Translations under genes and position numbers: made by a program
Part shown: positions 36,620-46,156 of the stretch, in pieces
Layout of the letters: each line of letters opens with the position of its first letter
Position numbering within the stretch: position 1 is the stretch's first letter
Source: Streptomyces pactum
GTDB lineage: Bacteria; Actinomycetota; Actinomycetes; Streptomycetales; Streptomycetaceae
Length of the DNA stretch: 64,000 nt
Reading direction: 5' to 3'
Assembly: GCF_016031615.1 (NCBI RefSeq)
Contig: NZ_JACYXC010000001.1
Span: 6,944,001 to 7,008,000 of the forward strand
The notes under the pieces: model-generated
What the model saw: only the letters and a program-made list of their open reading frames with translations
Database searches by the model: none
What the model was told of the DNA's origin: nothing

Positions 36620-37332
36620 AGCCGCTGCGCCCCCTCCTCGCCCTGACCACCGCCGTCCTGCTCGCGGCCACCGCGACCGCGTGCGGCACGGACTCCGAGG
36701 CCGCGTCCCCCAGGAACGACCCGTCCAGCCCCGCCGCCCGGGGCGCCGCCGCGGACACCACGACCCTGCGGCAGCTCAACGGCCTCGACGACACTCCGGC
36801 GGACCTGTCGAAGGCCACCCTCATCCTCGTCGACTACCAGAACGTCTACACCGACGGCGCCCTGGAACTCGACGGGTGGAAGCCGGCGGTGGACAACGCC
36901 GCGGCGCTGCTGAACCGGGCCCGCGAGGCGGGCACCCCGGTCATCCACATCGTCGACAAGGGCTACGACCTGAAGTCCAAGGCGGGGCAGATCGTCCCGG
37001 CGCTCAAGCCCGCCAAGGGCGAACAGGTCGTCGTCAAGAGCGTGCCCGACGCCTTCCACGGCACCGACCTCGCGGAGAAGGTGAAGAAGGCCGGGAACAA
37101 GGACGTCGTCATCGCCGGGTTCATGACCCACATGTGCGTGCTGTTCACCAGCCAGGGCGCATTCCTCAACGGGTACCGGCCGACCGTGGTCGCCGACGCC
37201 TCGGCCACCCGGCCGCTGCCGCTGCGGGGCAGCTCGGACGGTGTGCCCGCGCGGCAGCTCCACGACGCCGCGCTCGCCACGATCCAGGACCTCTACGGGG
37301 TGGTGGTGCCGTCGCAGAAGTCCCTGACCTGA
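36616..37332 (+). CDS. Isochorismatase-family hydrolase with lipoprotein signal
   Basis: 238 aa. A paralogue of the preceding protein: LVDYQNVY, VVKSVPDAFHGTDL and GFMTHMCVLFTSQGA keep the Asp-Lys-Cys triad. Unlike it, this one begins with a basic, hydrophobic signal ending in ATATAC-G. This is a lipobox-like site, so it would be anchored outside the membrane. A 20-residue Ser/Ala/Pro linker follows. Overlap with the first gene shows an operon. An exported isochorismatase-fold enzyme is uncommon. Confidence 0.9.
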   Translation: MKPLRPLLALTTAVLLAATATACGTDSEAASPRNDPSSPAARGAAADTTTLRQLNGLDDTPADLSKATLILVDYQNVYTDGALELDGWKPAVDNAAALLNRAREAGTPVIHIVDKGYDLKSKAGQIVPALKPAKGEQVVVKSVPDAFHGTDLAEKVKKAGNKDVVIAGFMTHMCVLFTSQGAFLNGYRPTVVADASATRPLPLRGSSDGVPARQLHDAALATIQDLYGVVVPSQKSLT

Positions 37333-37729
37333 GGCCGGGCACGAGGCCGGGACACCCGCCGGCGGCACCCGGGCGGCCCGGACGCCCGTGCCCGGGCACG
37401 CACCCGCGGCACGGCATCCGGCACTCGGCGCCGGGTGCCGCGGGGGCTCCGGGCACGCCCCGCCGCCGGCGGCCGGCGCCGCGCCGCCGCGGGCGGTGGC
37501 CCGGCGCCGGGGCGGCCCGTCCCTCCGGCGCCCCGCCGGGGGACGGCCGGGCCACCGCCGGGGACCACCCGGCACGCCGGGCCGGAGACCATCGGGCCCG
37601 GGCCCGGGACCTTCGGGACCCCCGCCCGGCGGGGGCCGGCCATCAGGCTGGGAGTGAGACGAGGGGCCGGCCCGCAGCGGCGGGCCGCCCCTGTGGCCGA
37701 GCGGGCCACCCACACCCAGGGAGCTTTCC
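37333..37729. other. Intergenic region upstream of adhE
   Basis: No gene seen. GGGACC words occur at 37561 and 37606, and GAGACCATCGGGCCC at 37586-37600 resembles a degraded DosR/OsdR box. An inverted repeat (AGGGGCC-GGCCCGC, 37661-37690 region) lies just before the start. The Shine-Dalgarno AGGGAG is at about 37718-37723. Confidence 0.4.
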
Positions 37730-40387
37730 ATGACGCAGGTGACCGCCCCTTCGCGCACCGCCTCCGACGCCGCCCCGACCGCCACGCACCTGACGGTGGA
37801 CCTGCTGGTCGGCAACGCCACCACGGCGCTCGCCGGCTTCGAGCCCCTCACCCAGGAGCAGATCGACCACATCGTCGCCAAGGCTTCGGTGGCCGCCCTG
37901 GACCAGCACACCGCCCTCGCCCGGCTGGCGGTGGAGGAGACCGGCCGCGGGGTGTTCGAGGACAAGGCCGCGAAGAACATGTTCGCCTGCGAGCACGTCA
38001 CCCACAGCATGGCCCGGACGAAGACGGTCGGCGTGGTGGCCCGGGACGACATCGAGGGGATCGTCGAGATCGCCGAGCCCGTCGGGGTGCTCTGCGCGGT
38101 CACCCCGGTCACCAACCCCACCTCCACCACCCTGTTCAAGGCGCTGCTGGCGCTGAAGACCCGCAACCCCGTCATCTTCGCCTTCCACCCGTCCGCGCAG
38201 GAGTGCAGCGCCCGGGCCGCCCGCGTCGTCCGGGACGCCGCCGTCGCCGCCGGCGCCCCCGAGCACTGCGTGCAGTGGATCGAGACGCCCTCCATCGAGG
38301 CCACCGGCGCGCTGATGCGCCACCCGGGAGTGGCGCTGATCCTGGCGACCGGTGGGAACGGCATGGTCAAGGCGGCGTACTCGGCGGGCAAGCCGGCCGT
38401 CGGCGTCGGCGCCGGCAACGTGCCGGCCTATGTGCACCACAGCGCCGACCTGCCCCGCGCGGTCAACGACCTGGTGCTCTCCAAGTCCTTCGACAACGGC
38501 ATGATCTGCGCCTCCGAGCAGGCGGTCGTCCTCGACACCGAGATCTACGACCGCGCGCTGCGCGAGTTCGGGCGGCTCCACGCCCACCTGGCCACCGCGG
38601 AGCAGAAGCGGAAGCTGGAGACCTACCTCTTCCCGCCGGACGCCACCGGGCGCCGGGGCCGGGTCAACTCCGCGGCGGTCGGGCAGAGCCCCGCCTGGAT
38701 CGCCGAGCAGGCCGGGTTCACGGTGCCGGCCGACACCTCCCTCATCCTGGTGGAGGCCGGCCGCGTCGGCCCCGACGAGCCGCTGACCCGCGAGAAGCTC
38801 TGCCCGGTCCTGACGGTGCTGCGGGCCGGTTCCACCGAGGAGGGCTTCGACCTCGCCGCGGACATGGTCGCCTTCCACGGGCAGGGCCACAGCGCGGTGA
38901 TCCACACCGGCGACCCCGCCCTCGCCGAGGCGTTCGGCCACCGGATGAAGACGGTCCGGATCATCGTCAACTCGCCGTCCTCGCAAGGGGCCATCGGCGG
39001 CATCTACAACCGGCTGCTGCCCTCGCTGACCCTGGGCTGCGGCTCGTGGGGCAGCACCTCGGTCTCCGACAACGTCTCCGCCGCCCAGCTGCTCAACATC
39101 AAGCGGGTGAGCACCCGGCGGAACAACCTCCAGTGGTTCAAGGTGCCGCCGAAGATCTACTTCGAGCCGCAGGCCATCCGCTACCTGGCCTCGATGCCCG
39201 CGGTGGAGCGCGTCACCGTGGTGACCGACGCCACCATGACCCGCCTGGGGTACGTCAACCGGATCAGCCACGTGCTGCACCAGCGGCAGCGGCCGGTGAC
39301 CATCCAGGTCATCGACGACGTCGAACCCGAGCCCAGCATCGACTCGGTGCGGCGGGGCGCCGCCCTGATGCGCGACTTCCGGCCGGACACCATCATCGCC
39401 CTCGGCGGCGGCTCCCCGATGGACGCGGCCAAGGTGATGTGGCTGCTGTACGAACACCCGGACATCGACTTCGCCGACATGCGGCAGAAGTTCTCCGACA
39501 TCCGCAAGCGCGCCTTCCGCTTCCCCGTCCCCGGTGAGCGCGCCCGCCTGGTGTGCGTCCCCACCACCTCGGGCACCGGCGCCGAGGTCACCCCCTTCGC
39601 GGTCATCTCCGACCCCGCCACCGGCAAGAAGTACCCGCTCGCCGACTACGCCCTCACCCCCAGCGTGGCCATCGTGGACCCGGTGCTCACCGCCGACCTG
39701 CCGGCCACCCTCGCCGCGGACAGCGGTTTCGACGCCCTCACCCACGCCACCGAGGCGTACGTCTCGGTCTACGCCAACGACTTCACCGACGGCCTCGCGC
39801 TCCACGCCGTCAAGCTGGTCTTCGAGAACCTGGCGGCGGCGGTCACCGGCGAGGCCGGCGCGCGGACCGCGGCCCGGGAGAGGATGCACAACGCCGGCAC
39901 CATCGCCGGCATGGCCTTCGGCAACGCCTTCCTCGGCATCGTGCACGCGATGTCCCACACCCTGGGCGCCACCTTCCACATCGCCCACGGCCGCACCAAC
40001 GCCATCCTGCTGCCCCACGTGATCCGCTACAACGGCACCGTGCCGTCCAAGCTCACCGGCTGGCCGAAGTACGAGAGCTACCGGGCACCGGAACGCTTCC
40101 AGGACATCGCCCGCGCCCTCGGCCTGCCGGCCGCCACCCCCGCCGAGGGCGTCGCCTCGTACGCCGCCGCGGTGGAGCGGCTCCGCGACGCCGTCGGCAT
40201 CGAACCGTCCTTCCGGGCCGTGGGCATCGACGAGCAGGCGTTCATCGGCGCACTGCGACAGCAGGCGCTCAACGCGTACGAGGACCAGTGCGCACCGGCC
40301 AACCCGCGCATGCCCATGCTCGACGACATGGAGGACATCATGCGCACCGCCTACTACGCCGGCCCCCGGCCGCTGCCCGGCGTCTGA
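37730..40387 (+). CDS. adhE: Bifunctional acetaldehyde-CoA/alcohol dehydrogenase
   Basis: 885 aa, the full AdhE length. The N-terminal CoA-acylating aldehyde dehydrogenase (about 1-440) includes AVTPVTNPTSTTLFKAL, GVGAGNVPAYV and the catalytic Cys in GMICASEQAVV. The C-terminal iron-dependent alcohol dehydrogenase (about 450-880) includes ALGGGSPMDAAKVMWLLYEHP, PTTSGTGAEVTPF and the metal-binding HAMSHTLGATFHIAHGRTNAI. It turns acetyl-CoA into ethanol, regenerating NAD+ without oxygen, and forms filaments (spirosomes) in other bacteria. It is followed by its own terminator and by the pyruvate formate-lyase genes that make its acetyl-CoA. Confidence 0.97.
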   Translation: MTQVTAPSRTASDAAPTATHLTVDLLVGNATTALAGFEPLTQEQIDHIVAKASVAALDQHTALARLAVEETGRGVFEDKAAKNMFACEHVTHSMARTKTVGVVARDDIEGIVEIAEPVGVLCAVTPVTNPTSTTLFKALLALKTRNPVIFAFHPSAQECSARAARVVRDAAVAAGAPEHCVQWIETPSIEATGALMRHPGVALILATGGNGMVKAAYSAGKPAVGVGAGNVPAYVHHSADLPRAVNDLVLSKSFDNGMICASEQAVVLDTEIYDRALREFGRLHAHLATAEQKRKLETYLFPPDATGRRGRVNSAAVGQSPAWIAEQAGFTVPADTSLILVEAGRVGPDEPLTREKLCPVLTVLRAGSTEEGFDLAADMVAFHGQGHSAVIHTGDPALAEAFGHRMKTVRIIVNSPSSQGAIGGIYNRLLPSLTLGCGSWGSTSVSDNVSAAQLLNIKRVSTRRNNLQWFKVPPKIYFEPQAIRYLASMPAVERVTVVTDATMTRLGYVNRISHVLHQRQRPVTIQVIDDVEPEPSIDSVRRGAALMRDFRPDTIIALGGGSPMDAAKVMWLLYEHPDIDFADMRQKFSDIRKRAFRFPVPGERARLVCVPTTSGTGAEVTPFAVISDPATGKKYPLADYALTPSVAIVDPVLTADLPATLAADSGFDALTHATEAYVSVYANDFTDGLALHAVKLVFENLAAAVTGEAGARTAARERMHNAGTIAGMAFGNAFLGIVHAMSHTLGATFHIAHGRTNAILLPHVIRYNGTVPSKLTGWPKYESYRAPERFQDIARALGLPAATPAEGVASYAAAVERLRDAVGIEPSFRAVGIDEQAFIGALRQQALNAYEDQCAPANPRMPMLDDMEDIMRTAYYAGPRPLPGV

Positions 40388-40390
40388 GCT

Positions 40391-40419
40391 GCCGGCCCGG
40401 GCGGCCGCCCCGGGCCGGC
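40391..40419 (+). terminator. Terminator after adhE
   Basis: Perfect 11-base arms (GCCGGCCCGGG and complement) enclose a seven-base loop, three bases after the stop. It suggests that adhE and the pyruvate formate-lyase genes form separate transcription units. Confidence 0.65.
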
Positions 40420-40471
40420 CCCTGGCCGCACGCCGCCGCACGACGGGCGCCGGAGGTCCCCCGCACCCGCC

Positions 40472-40485
40472 GGGACCACCGGCCC
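40472..40485. promoter_or_regulatory. DosR/OsdR-like box candidate upstream of pflB
   Basis: GGGAC-CACC-GGCCC matches the GGGAC-N4-GTCCC core of DosR-type boxes with one mismatch and lies about 155 bases before the pflB ATG. It is weaker evidence than the perfect box at 48818-48831; the rest of 40420-40640 shows no gene. Confidence 0.35.
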
Positions 40486-40640
40486 CGCCCCTGACCGCGG
40501 GCCCGGGCCGGTCGGCGGCCGGGAAACCGCCTCACCGGCTCTGCCCCGGCGGCAGGCCCGGCGAGGAGCATCGACAGTGAGGCCGGACGACCGCCCGCCT
40601 CCCCCGCGCGCACCGCCCCTCGCGAACCGGAGACGACCCC

Positions 40641-42909
40641 ATGACCACGACCGTCCGCCCCTCCGCCGCCACCGACCCCCACCCCGCACTCCTGGCGCGG
40701 CTTCGCCGGCGACCGGTGGCAGCGGCACATCGACGTCCGCGACTTCATCCAGGCCACCTACATCCCGTACGAGGGCGACGCGGCGTTCCTGGCCGGCCCC
40801 ACCCCGCGCACCCTCGCCGTGTGGCAGGCGGTCGCCGCGCTCTTCCCCGAGGAGCGCCGCAAGGGCGTGCTCGCGGTGGACACCGCCGTCCCGTCCACCA
40901 TCACCTCGCACGCCCCCGGCTTCATCGACCGCGACCGGGAACTGATCGTGGGGCTGCAGACCGACGCCCCGCTCAAGCGCGCCATCATGCCCAACGGCGG
41001 GCTCCGCACGGTGCGCAACGGCCTGCGCGCCTACGGCCTGGAACCGGACCCGTTCGTCACCAAGGTCTTCGGCACCTACCGCAAGACGCACAACGACGCC
41101 GTCTTCGACGCCTACACCCCCGAGATGCTGCGCGCCCGCAAGGCCGGCATCATCACCGGCCTGCCCGACGCCTACGGCCGCGGCCGGATCATCGGCGACT
41201 ACCGGCGGGTTGCGCTGTACGGCACCGCGCGGCTGACCGAAGCCAAGCGCGCCGAACGGGCCCGGCTGGACGCGCTGCCCTCCACCACCGACGTCATCCG
41301 CGACCGCGAGGAACTCGCCGAGCAGATCCGGGCGCTGGGCGAGCTGGAGGAGATGGCAGCCTCCTACGGCTGCGACGTGACCCGCCCCGCGACCACCGCC
41401 CACGAGGCCGTCCAGTGGCTCTACCTGGGCTTCCTCGCCGCGGTGAAGGAACAGAACGGTGCGGCGATGTCGCTCGGCCGCACCTCCACCTTCCTCGACG
41501 TCTACCTCCGACGCGACCTGGAGGAGGGACGCATCGACGAGAGCCGCGCCCAGGAACTCATCGACGACTTCGTGATCAAACTGCGCATCGTGCGGTTCCT
41601 GCGCACCCCGGAGTACGACGCGCTGTTCTCCGGCGACCCGACCTGGGTCACCGAGTCCATCGGCGGGATCGGCGTCGACGGCCGGCCGCTGGTCACCCGC
41701 ACCTCCTTCCGCTTCCTGCAGACGCTGTACAACCTCGGCCCGGCCCCGGAACCGAACCTCACCGTGCTGTGGTCCCCCCGGCTGCCGGAGGGCTTCAAGC
41801 GGTTCTGCGCGCAGGTGTCCATCGACACCAGCTCCATCCAGTACGAGTCCGACGACCTCCTGCGCCCCCGCACCGGCGACGACACCGCCATCGCCTGCTG
41901 CGTCTCGGCGATGGCCGTCGGCAGGCACATGCAGTTCTTCGGCGCCCGGGTGAACCTCGCCAAGGCCCTGCTGTACGCCGTCAACGGCGGCCGGGACGAG
42001 ATGACCGGCGAGCAGGTGGGCCCGGCGGCCGAGCCGCTGACCGGGGAGTACCTCGACCCCGACGAACTCACCGAGGCGTACGACCGGGTGCTGGACTGGC
42101 TGGCCGAGACCTACGTCAACGCGCTGAACGTCATTCACCACATGCACGACAAGTACGCCTACGAGCGCATCGAGATGGCCCTGCACGACCACCCGGTGCA
42201 CCGCACCATGGCCTGCGGCATCGCCGGCCTGTCGGTGGCCGCGGACAGCCTCTCCGCCGTCACCCACGCCCGCGTGAGGGTCATCCGCGACGCCACCGGG
42301 CTGGCCGTCGACTACCGGGTGGAGGGCGACTACCCGGCCTACGGCAACGACGACGACCGTGCCGACGCCATCGCCACCGGACTGGTCCGCTCCTTCATGG
42401 AGAAGATCCGCCGCCACCCCACCCACCGGAACGCCGAGCACACCCAGTCCGTCCTCACCATCACCTCCAACGTCGTGTACGGCAAGCACACCGGCAACAC
42501 CCCCGACGGCCGCCGCGCCGGCACCCCCTTCGCCCCGGGTGCCAACCCGATGAACGGCCGCGACACGCACGGGATGGCCGCCTCCGCCCTGTCGGTGGCC
42601 AAGATCCCCTACGACCAGGCGCGCGACGGCATCTCGCTGACCTCCACCATCACCCCCGAGGGCCTGGGCCACGACCCGGCCGAACGCGCCGGCCACCTCG
42701 TGGGCCTGCTCGACGCCTACATCGCCGAGGGCGGCTACCACATGAACGTCAACGTCCTGGACCGGGCCACCCTCCAGGACGCCATGGAGCACCCGGACCG
42801 CCACCCGGACCTCACCGTCCGGGTCTCCGGGTACGCCGTCAACTTCGTCCGGCTGACCCGCGAACAGCAGCTGGACGTCATCAACCGCACCTTCCACGGT
42901 GTCCGATGA
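40641..42909 (+). CDS. pflB: Pyruvate formate-lyase (formate acetyltransferase), frame broken near the N-terminus
   Basis: The conserved catalytic part is complete: adjacent cysteines in AIACCVSAMAVG and the glycyl-radical motif RVSGYAVNF near the end. The ATG at 40641 with GGAG upstream starts MTTTVRPSAATDPHPA, then runs out of frame. The expected WRGFAGDRWQRHIDVRDFIQ continues one base later, in the frame of the main protein, which has an in-frame stop upstream and no start codon before 40819. So one base is extra near 40686-40692 in this sequence. A genuine GTG start at 40819 would remove about 45 conserved residues and is less likely. It splits pyruvate plus CoA into acetyl-CoA and formate; oxygen-sensitive. 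Confidence 0.9.
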
Positions 42910-43634
42910 CCACCGGCCGGATGCACTCCTGGGACCTGTCCACCGGGGTGGACGGTCCCGGGACCCGCTTCGTGCTCTTCCTCAGCGGCTGTCCGCTGCG
43001 CTGCCGGTACTGCGCCAACCCGGACACCTGGCAGCTGCGTGACGGCCGGCCGGTCACCGCCGACGAGGTGGTCGCGCGCATCGCCAGGTACCGGCGGTTC
43101 ACCGGCCTGGCCGGCGGGGGCGTGACACTGACCGGCGGGGAGCCGCTGCTCCAGCCCGCCTTCACGGCGGAGGTGCTGCACCGCTGCAAGGAACTGGGCC
43201 TGCACACGGCGCTGGACACCTCCGGGGCCCTCGGCGCCCGGGCCGGTGACGCACTGCTCGCCGACACCGACCTGGTCCTGCTCGACATCAAGTCCTTCAG
43301 CCCCGGCCGCTACCGCGAGCTCACCGGCGGCCGGCTGGCCCCCACCCTGGATTTCGCCACCCGGCTGAACTGCCTGGGCGTCCCGGTGTGGATCCGCTAC
43401 GTCCTGGTCCCCGGCTGGACCGACGACCCGGCCGAGATCGACCGGCTGGCCGGCTTCCTCACGGGCCTGCCCAACGTCGAACGCGTGGACGTCCTGCCCT
43501 TCCACAAGCTCGGCGCCCACAAGTACGACGCGCTGGGCATCCCCTTCCCCCTCAAGGACGTGCCCGTCCCCGGGCCGGACCTGGTGGAACGCGTACGCGA
43601 GCAGTTCCGCGGCCGCGGCCTGCGGACCGCGTGA
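42906..43634 (+). CDS. pflA: Pyruvate formate-lyase activating enzyme (radical SAM)
   Basis: 242 aa. SGCPLRCRYCANP gives the CxxxCxxC iron-sulfur cluster site. GGGVTLTGGEPLLQP is the GGE motif for SAM, and VLLDIKSFSP and VWIRYVLVPGWTDD are family blocks. It places the radical on the glycine of PflB. The ATG overlaps the pflB stop (ATGA), as expected for a coupled pair. Normal length, no defect. Confidence 0.96.
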   Translation: MTTGRMHSWDLSTGVDGPGTRFVLFLSGCPLRCRYCANPDTWQLRDGRPVTADEVVARIARYRRFTGLAGGGVTLTGGEPLLQPAFTAEVLHRCKELGLHTALDTSGALGARAGDALLADTDLVLLDIKSFSPGRYRELTGGRLAPTLDFATRLNCLGVPVWIRYVLVPGWTDDPAEIDRLAGFLTGLPNVERVDVLPFHKLGAHKYDALGIPFPLKDVPVPGPDLVERVREQFRGRGLRTA

Positions 43635-43676
43635 GCGGCGCGGCGCCCGCCGCCGGCCACGGTGGGCGTGACCGGG

Positions 43677-43707
43677 CGCCGGTGGTCCGCGTGACGAACC
43701 ACCGGCG
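43677..43707 (+). terminator. Terminator after pflA
   Basis: Ten-base perfect arms (CGCCGGTGGT and complement) around an 11-base loop. It lies in the convergent gap between pflA and the minus-strand stress protein gene, 43 bases after the pflA stop. Confidence 0.6.
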
Positions 43708-43887
43708 TCCGGCGGCGCCCGGCCGGGGACACTACGGGGACGGGGACCCCGGCGCGGCGCCGCCGGGGCCGGCGGGAGGGCCAACCCGGCCGGTGCCGCC
43801 CCACCGCGGGGACCGGCCGGGCCAGTCTCCGGGACCGGCCGGGGCCGCCACTGCGGGGCGCGGGCCCGGGCGGCGGGGCGCGGGACG

Positions 43888-44775
43888 TCAGACGGGTACC
43901 ACGGCCACCGCGCCCGGGACATGGTGCAGCACCGCGTGGGTGACCGCGCCGATGCGCCGCGGGCCGGCGCCGTGGCCGCGGCGTCCCACGACCACCTGGC
44001 CGGCTCCGTCGGCACGGGCGGTGAGCACCTCGGAGGCGGCCCCGGACCGGACGTGCTCGACCACCGCCACCCCCGGGTACCGCGCACGCCAGGGCCGCAG
44101 CGCCTCGCACAGCATCCGCGCGTACCGCGGCTGCGCCTCCCGCGCCTCCGCCACGTCCTCGGCCGGCCGGAGGCCCCCCGGACTCCAGACCAGCGTGGTG
44201 GGGGCGGGCCAGGCGTGGACCACGCACAGGGTGGCCCCGCGGGCCGCCGCCCGGGCGAAGGCGAAGTCCAGCACCCGGTCCATCCCGGGTTCCGGCCCGG
44301 CGGAGGTCGCGTCGATGCCGACGACCACCTCCTCCGGGCGATCCGGCGCGGCGGCGGCGAGCGGTGTGCGGGTGACGACGACCGGCCGGTCGGTGTGCCG
44401 CAGCACACCCAGCGAGACCGACCCCAGCAGATGGGCGCGGAGTGCGCCGTACCCGCGCGACCCCACCACCAGCAGTTCCGATTCCGCCGCGGCGGCCGTC
44501 AGCGCCGGCACCGGGGCGCCGCTCAGCAGCTCCGTGCCGACCGGCAGTCCCGGATGCGCCGCCAGGACCCGGTCCCGCGCCTCGCGCAGTACCCCCAGGG
44601 CCCAGCGCCGCCGCGCCTCGGGACCGGCGGCCCCCAGGTCGTCCAGCGGTCCGTGCGCCGGGGCGTGGACCAGGTGCAGCCGCATCCCTTCGCGTGCCGC
44701 GTGCCGCGCCGCCCAGTCGGCCGCCGCCGACGCCGGTGCGGTTCCGTCGATGCCCGCGGTGACGGTTCCGTTCAT
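43888..44775 (-). CDS. Universal stress protein, two tandem Usp domains
   Basis: 295 aa; GGAGG before the ATG. Each half has the Usp nucleotide-binding pattern. Half one opens TAGIDGTAPASAAADWA and ends ELLVVGSRGYGALRAHLLGSVS. Half two opens VVVGIDATSAGPEPGM and ends QVVVGRRGHGAGPRRIGAVTHAVLHH (G-2x-G-9x-G-S/T type). Such proteins bind ATP and are induced in hypoxia and stationary phase in actinomycetes, often under DosR-type control. It is the first of two Usp genes in a run of minus-strand dormancy-type genes. Confidence 0.94.
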   Translation of the reverse strand: MNGTVTAGIDGTAPASAAADWAARHAAREGMRLHLVHAPAHGPLDDLGAAGPEARRRWALGVLREARDRVLAAHPGLPVGTELLSGAPVPALTAAAAESELLVVGSRGYGALRAHLLGSVSLGVLRHTDRPVVVTRTPLAAAAPDRPEEVVVGIDATSAGPEPGMDRVLDFAFARAAARGATLCVVHAWPAPTTLVWSPGGLRPAEDVAEAREAQPRYARMLCEALRPWRARYPGVAVVEHVRSGAASEVLTARADGAGQVVVGRRGHGAGPRRIGAVTHAVLHHVPGAVAVVPV

Positions 44776-45283
44776 GTGCGTGCCTCCGGGAGGAGCGTGA
44801 TCAGTGGTGGGGACTGTGACCGGTGGTGGGAAGTGTGCTGGGTGGTGGGGCGGGTGTGGGACCGGGAACCCGCCCCGCGGCCTCACCGGTCCCTCCGCCG
44901 GGTGCGGGGTGGCTCCGGGCCGGGACCGGCCGCCCCGTCCGGCGCACCGCGCCGTCCCCCGCCGGAGCGGCGCGCGGCGATGTGCCCCGGGAAGCGGGGC
45001 ACGGCATCGTTCCCGCGGAGGGCCATGGCGGAGTTCCCCGTGTGTGTGGGCGTGGGCCCGGCGGGGACGTACCCGGTGGCGGGCCCGGCAGCCGCCCGTA
45101 CCGGCCGGTCCGGGGCCGCCGCGTACGGACCGCCGCCCCCGGACCGTTGCGCACGGGCCACGGCGGCGGGGCCACGGCGGACGGCGTGCCGGGTCCCCCG
45201 CCGCTCGGCCCGGGACCGGACACGCCGGTTCCTTCTCTGACGCGGTGACCGCCGGCCGGTGCGAAGCCGTGCCCGGCACCGGA
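44776..45283. other. Intergenic region between the two Usp genes
   Basis: No credible gene. Several GGGACC/GGTCCC words occur. GGGACCGGCCGCCC at 44922-44935 and GGGACCGGGAACCC nearer the start are degraded versions of a DosR-type box. The promoter of the downstream Usp gene must lie here. Confidence 0.35.
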
Positions 45284-46156
45284 TCAGTCGTGCGGGACGA
45301 CCGCGACGGGGCAGCGGGCGTGGTGCAGCGCGGCATGCGCCACCGAGCCGATGCGCGCGCCCACGGGCACACGGCGCACCCGCCGCCCGACGACCAGCAG
45401 GCTCGCGCCGGCCGTCCCGGCCAGGAGCACCTGACCGCCGGGCCCCAGTTCGACGTGCTCGTCCACCGGGACCTCGGGGAACTTCTCCCGCCACGGCGAC
45501 AGCGCCGCGGTGAGCTGCTCGCGGTGATGGGCCGCCAGGTCACCGAGTTCGTCCCCCGGCCACATGACCACCGGGCTGTAGGCGAAGACGGGCGGCAGGT
45601 TCCAGGCCCGCACCGCCCGCAGCGGCACCCCGCGCGCCGCGGCGGTCTCGAACGCGAAGCGCAGCACGGCGGCGCTGTCCTCCGCCGATCCCTGCTGGCC
45701 GACGACGACCGCGCCGTCCGCGGGCACCTCCTCGCCGTCCGCGGGCGCCCGGACCGAGACGACCGGCCGCCCGGCGGCGGCGATCACCTGCTGGGCGTGG
45801 GAGCCGAGCAGGAACCCGGCGATCGCCCCGTGGCCCCGGGAACCCAGCACCAGCATCTCGGCGTCCTTCGCGGCGTCCACCAGCGCGGGTACCGGCTCCC
45901 GGTCCAGGATCTCGGCGGTGTGCTCCAGGCCGGGGTGCCGTTCGGTCAGGCGCCGCCCGGCGTCGGAGAGCAGGGTCCGCGCCCACTCGGCCTGCGCGTC
46001 CCGGTCGTTGACCACCGGCACGGTCAGGGGCTCCCAGTGCCAGGCGTGCACCACCCGCAGCGGCAGGTTCCGCCGCAGCGCCTCGCTCGCCGCCCAGTCG
46101 GCGGCGGCCAGGCTTTCCGCGGAGCCGTCCACTCCCACGGTGATCGGACGAGTCAT
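45284..46156 (-). CDS. Universal stress protein, two tandem Usp domains
   Basis: 290 aa; GGAGG before the ATG. Halves start PITVGVDGSAESLAAADWA and GAVVVGQQGS; the nucleotide loops are MLVLGSRGHGAIAGFLLGS and LLVVGRRVRRVPVGARIGS. The second loop has lost the central glycine (RRVR for RGHG), so only the first half may bind ATP. It resembles the preceding Usp but is clearly diverged, so the two are old paralogues. It lies 90 bases from a DosR-like site. Confidence 0.94.
   Translation of the reverse strand: MTRPITVGVDGSAESLAAADWAASEALRRNLPLRVVHAWHWEPLTVPVVNDRDAQAEWARTLLSDAGRRLTERHPGLEHTAEILDREPVPALVDAAKDAEMLVLGSRGHGAIAGFLLGSHAQQVIAAAGRPVVSVRAPADGEEVPADGAVVVGQQGSAEDSAAVLRFAFETAAARGVPLRAVRAWNLPPVFAYSPVVMWPGDELGDLAAHHREQLTAALSPWREKFPEVPVDEHVELGPGGQVLLAGTAGASLLVVGRRVRRVPVGARIGSVAHAALHHARCPVAVVPHD

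Noticed and set aside
37606..37620. GGGACCTTCGGGACC as a DosR box of adhE
   Set aside because: The two halves are direct, not inverted, repeats, so it lacks the symmetry of the box.
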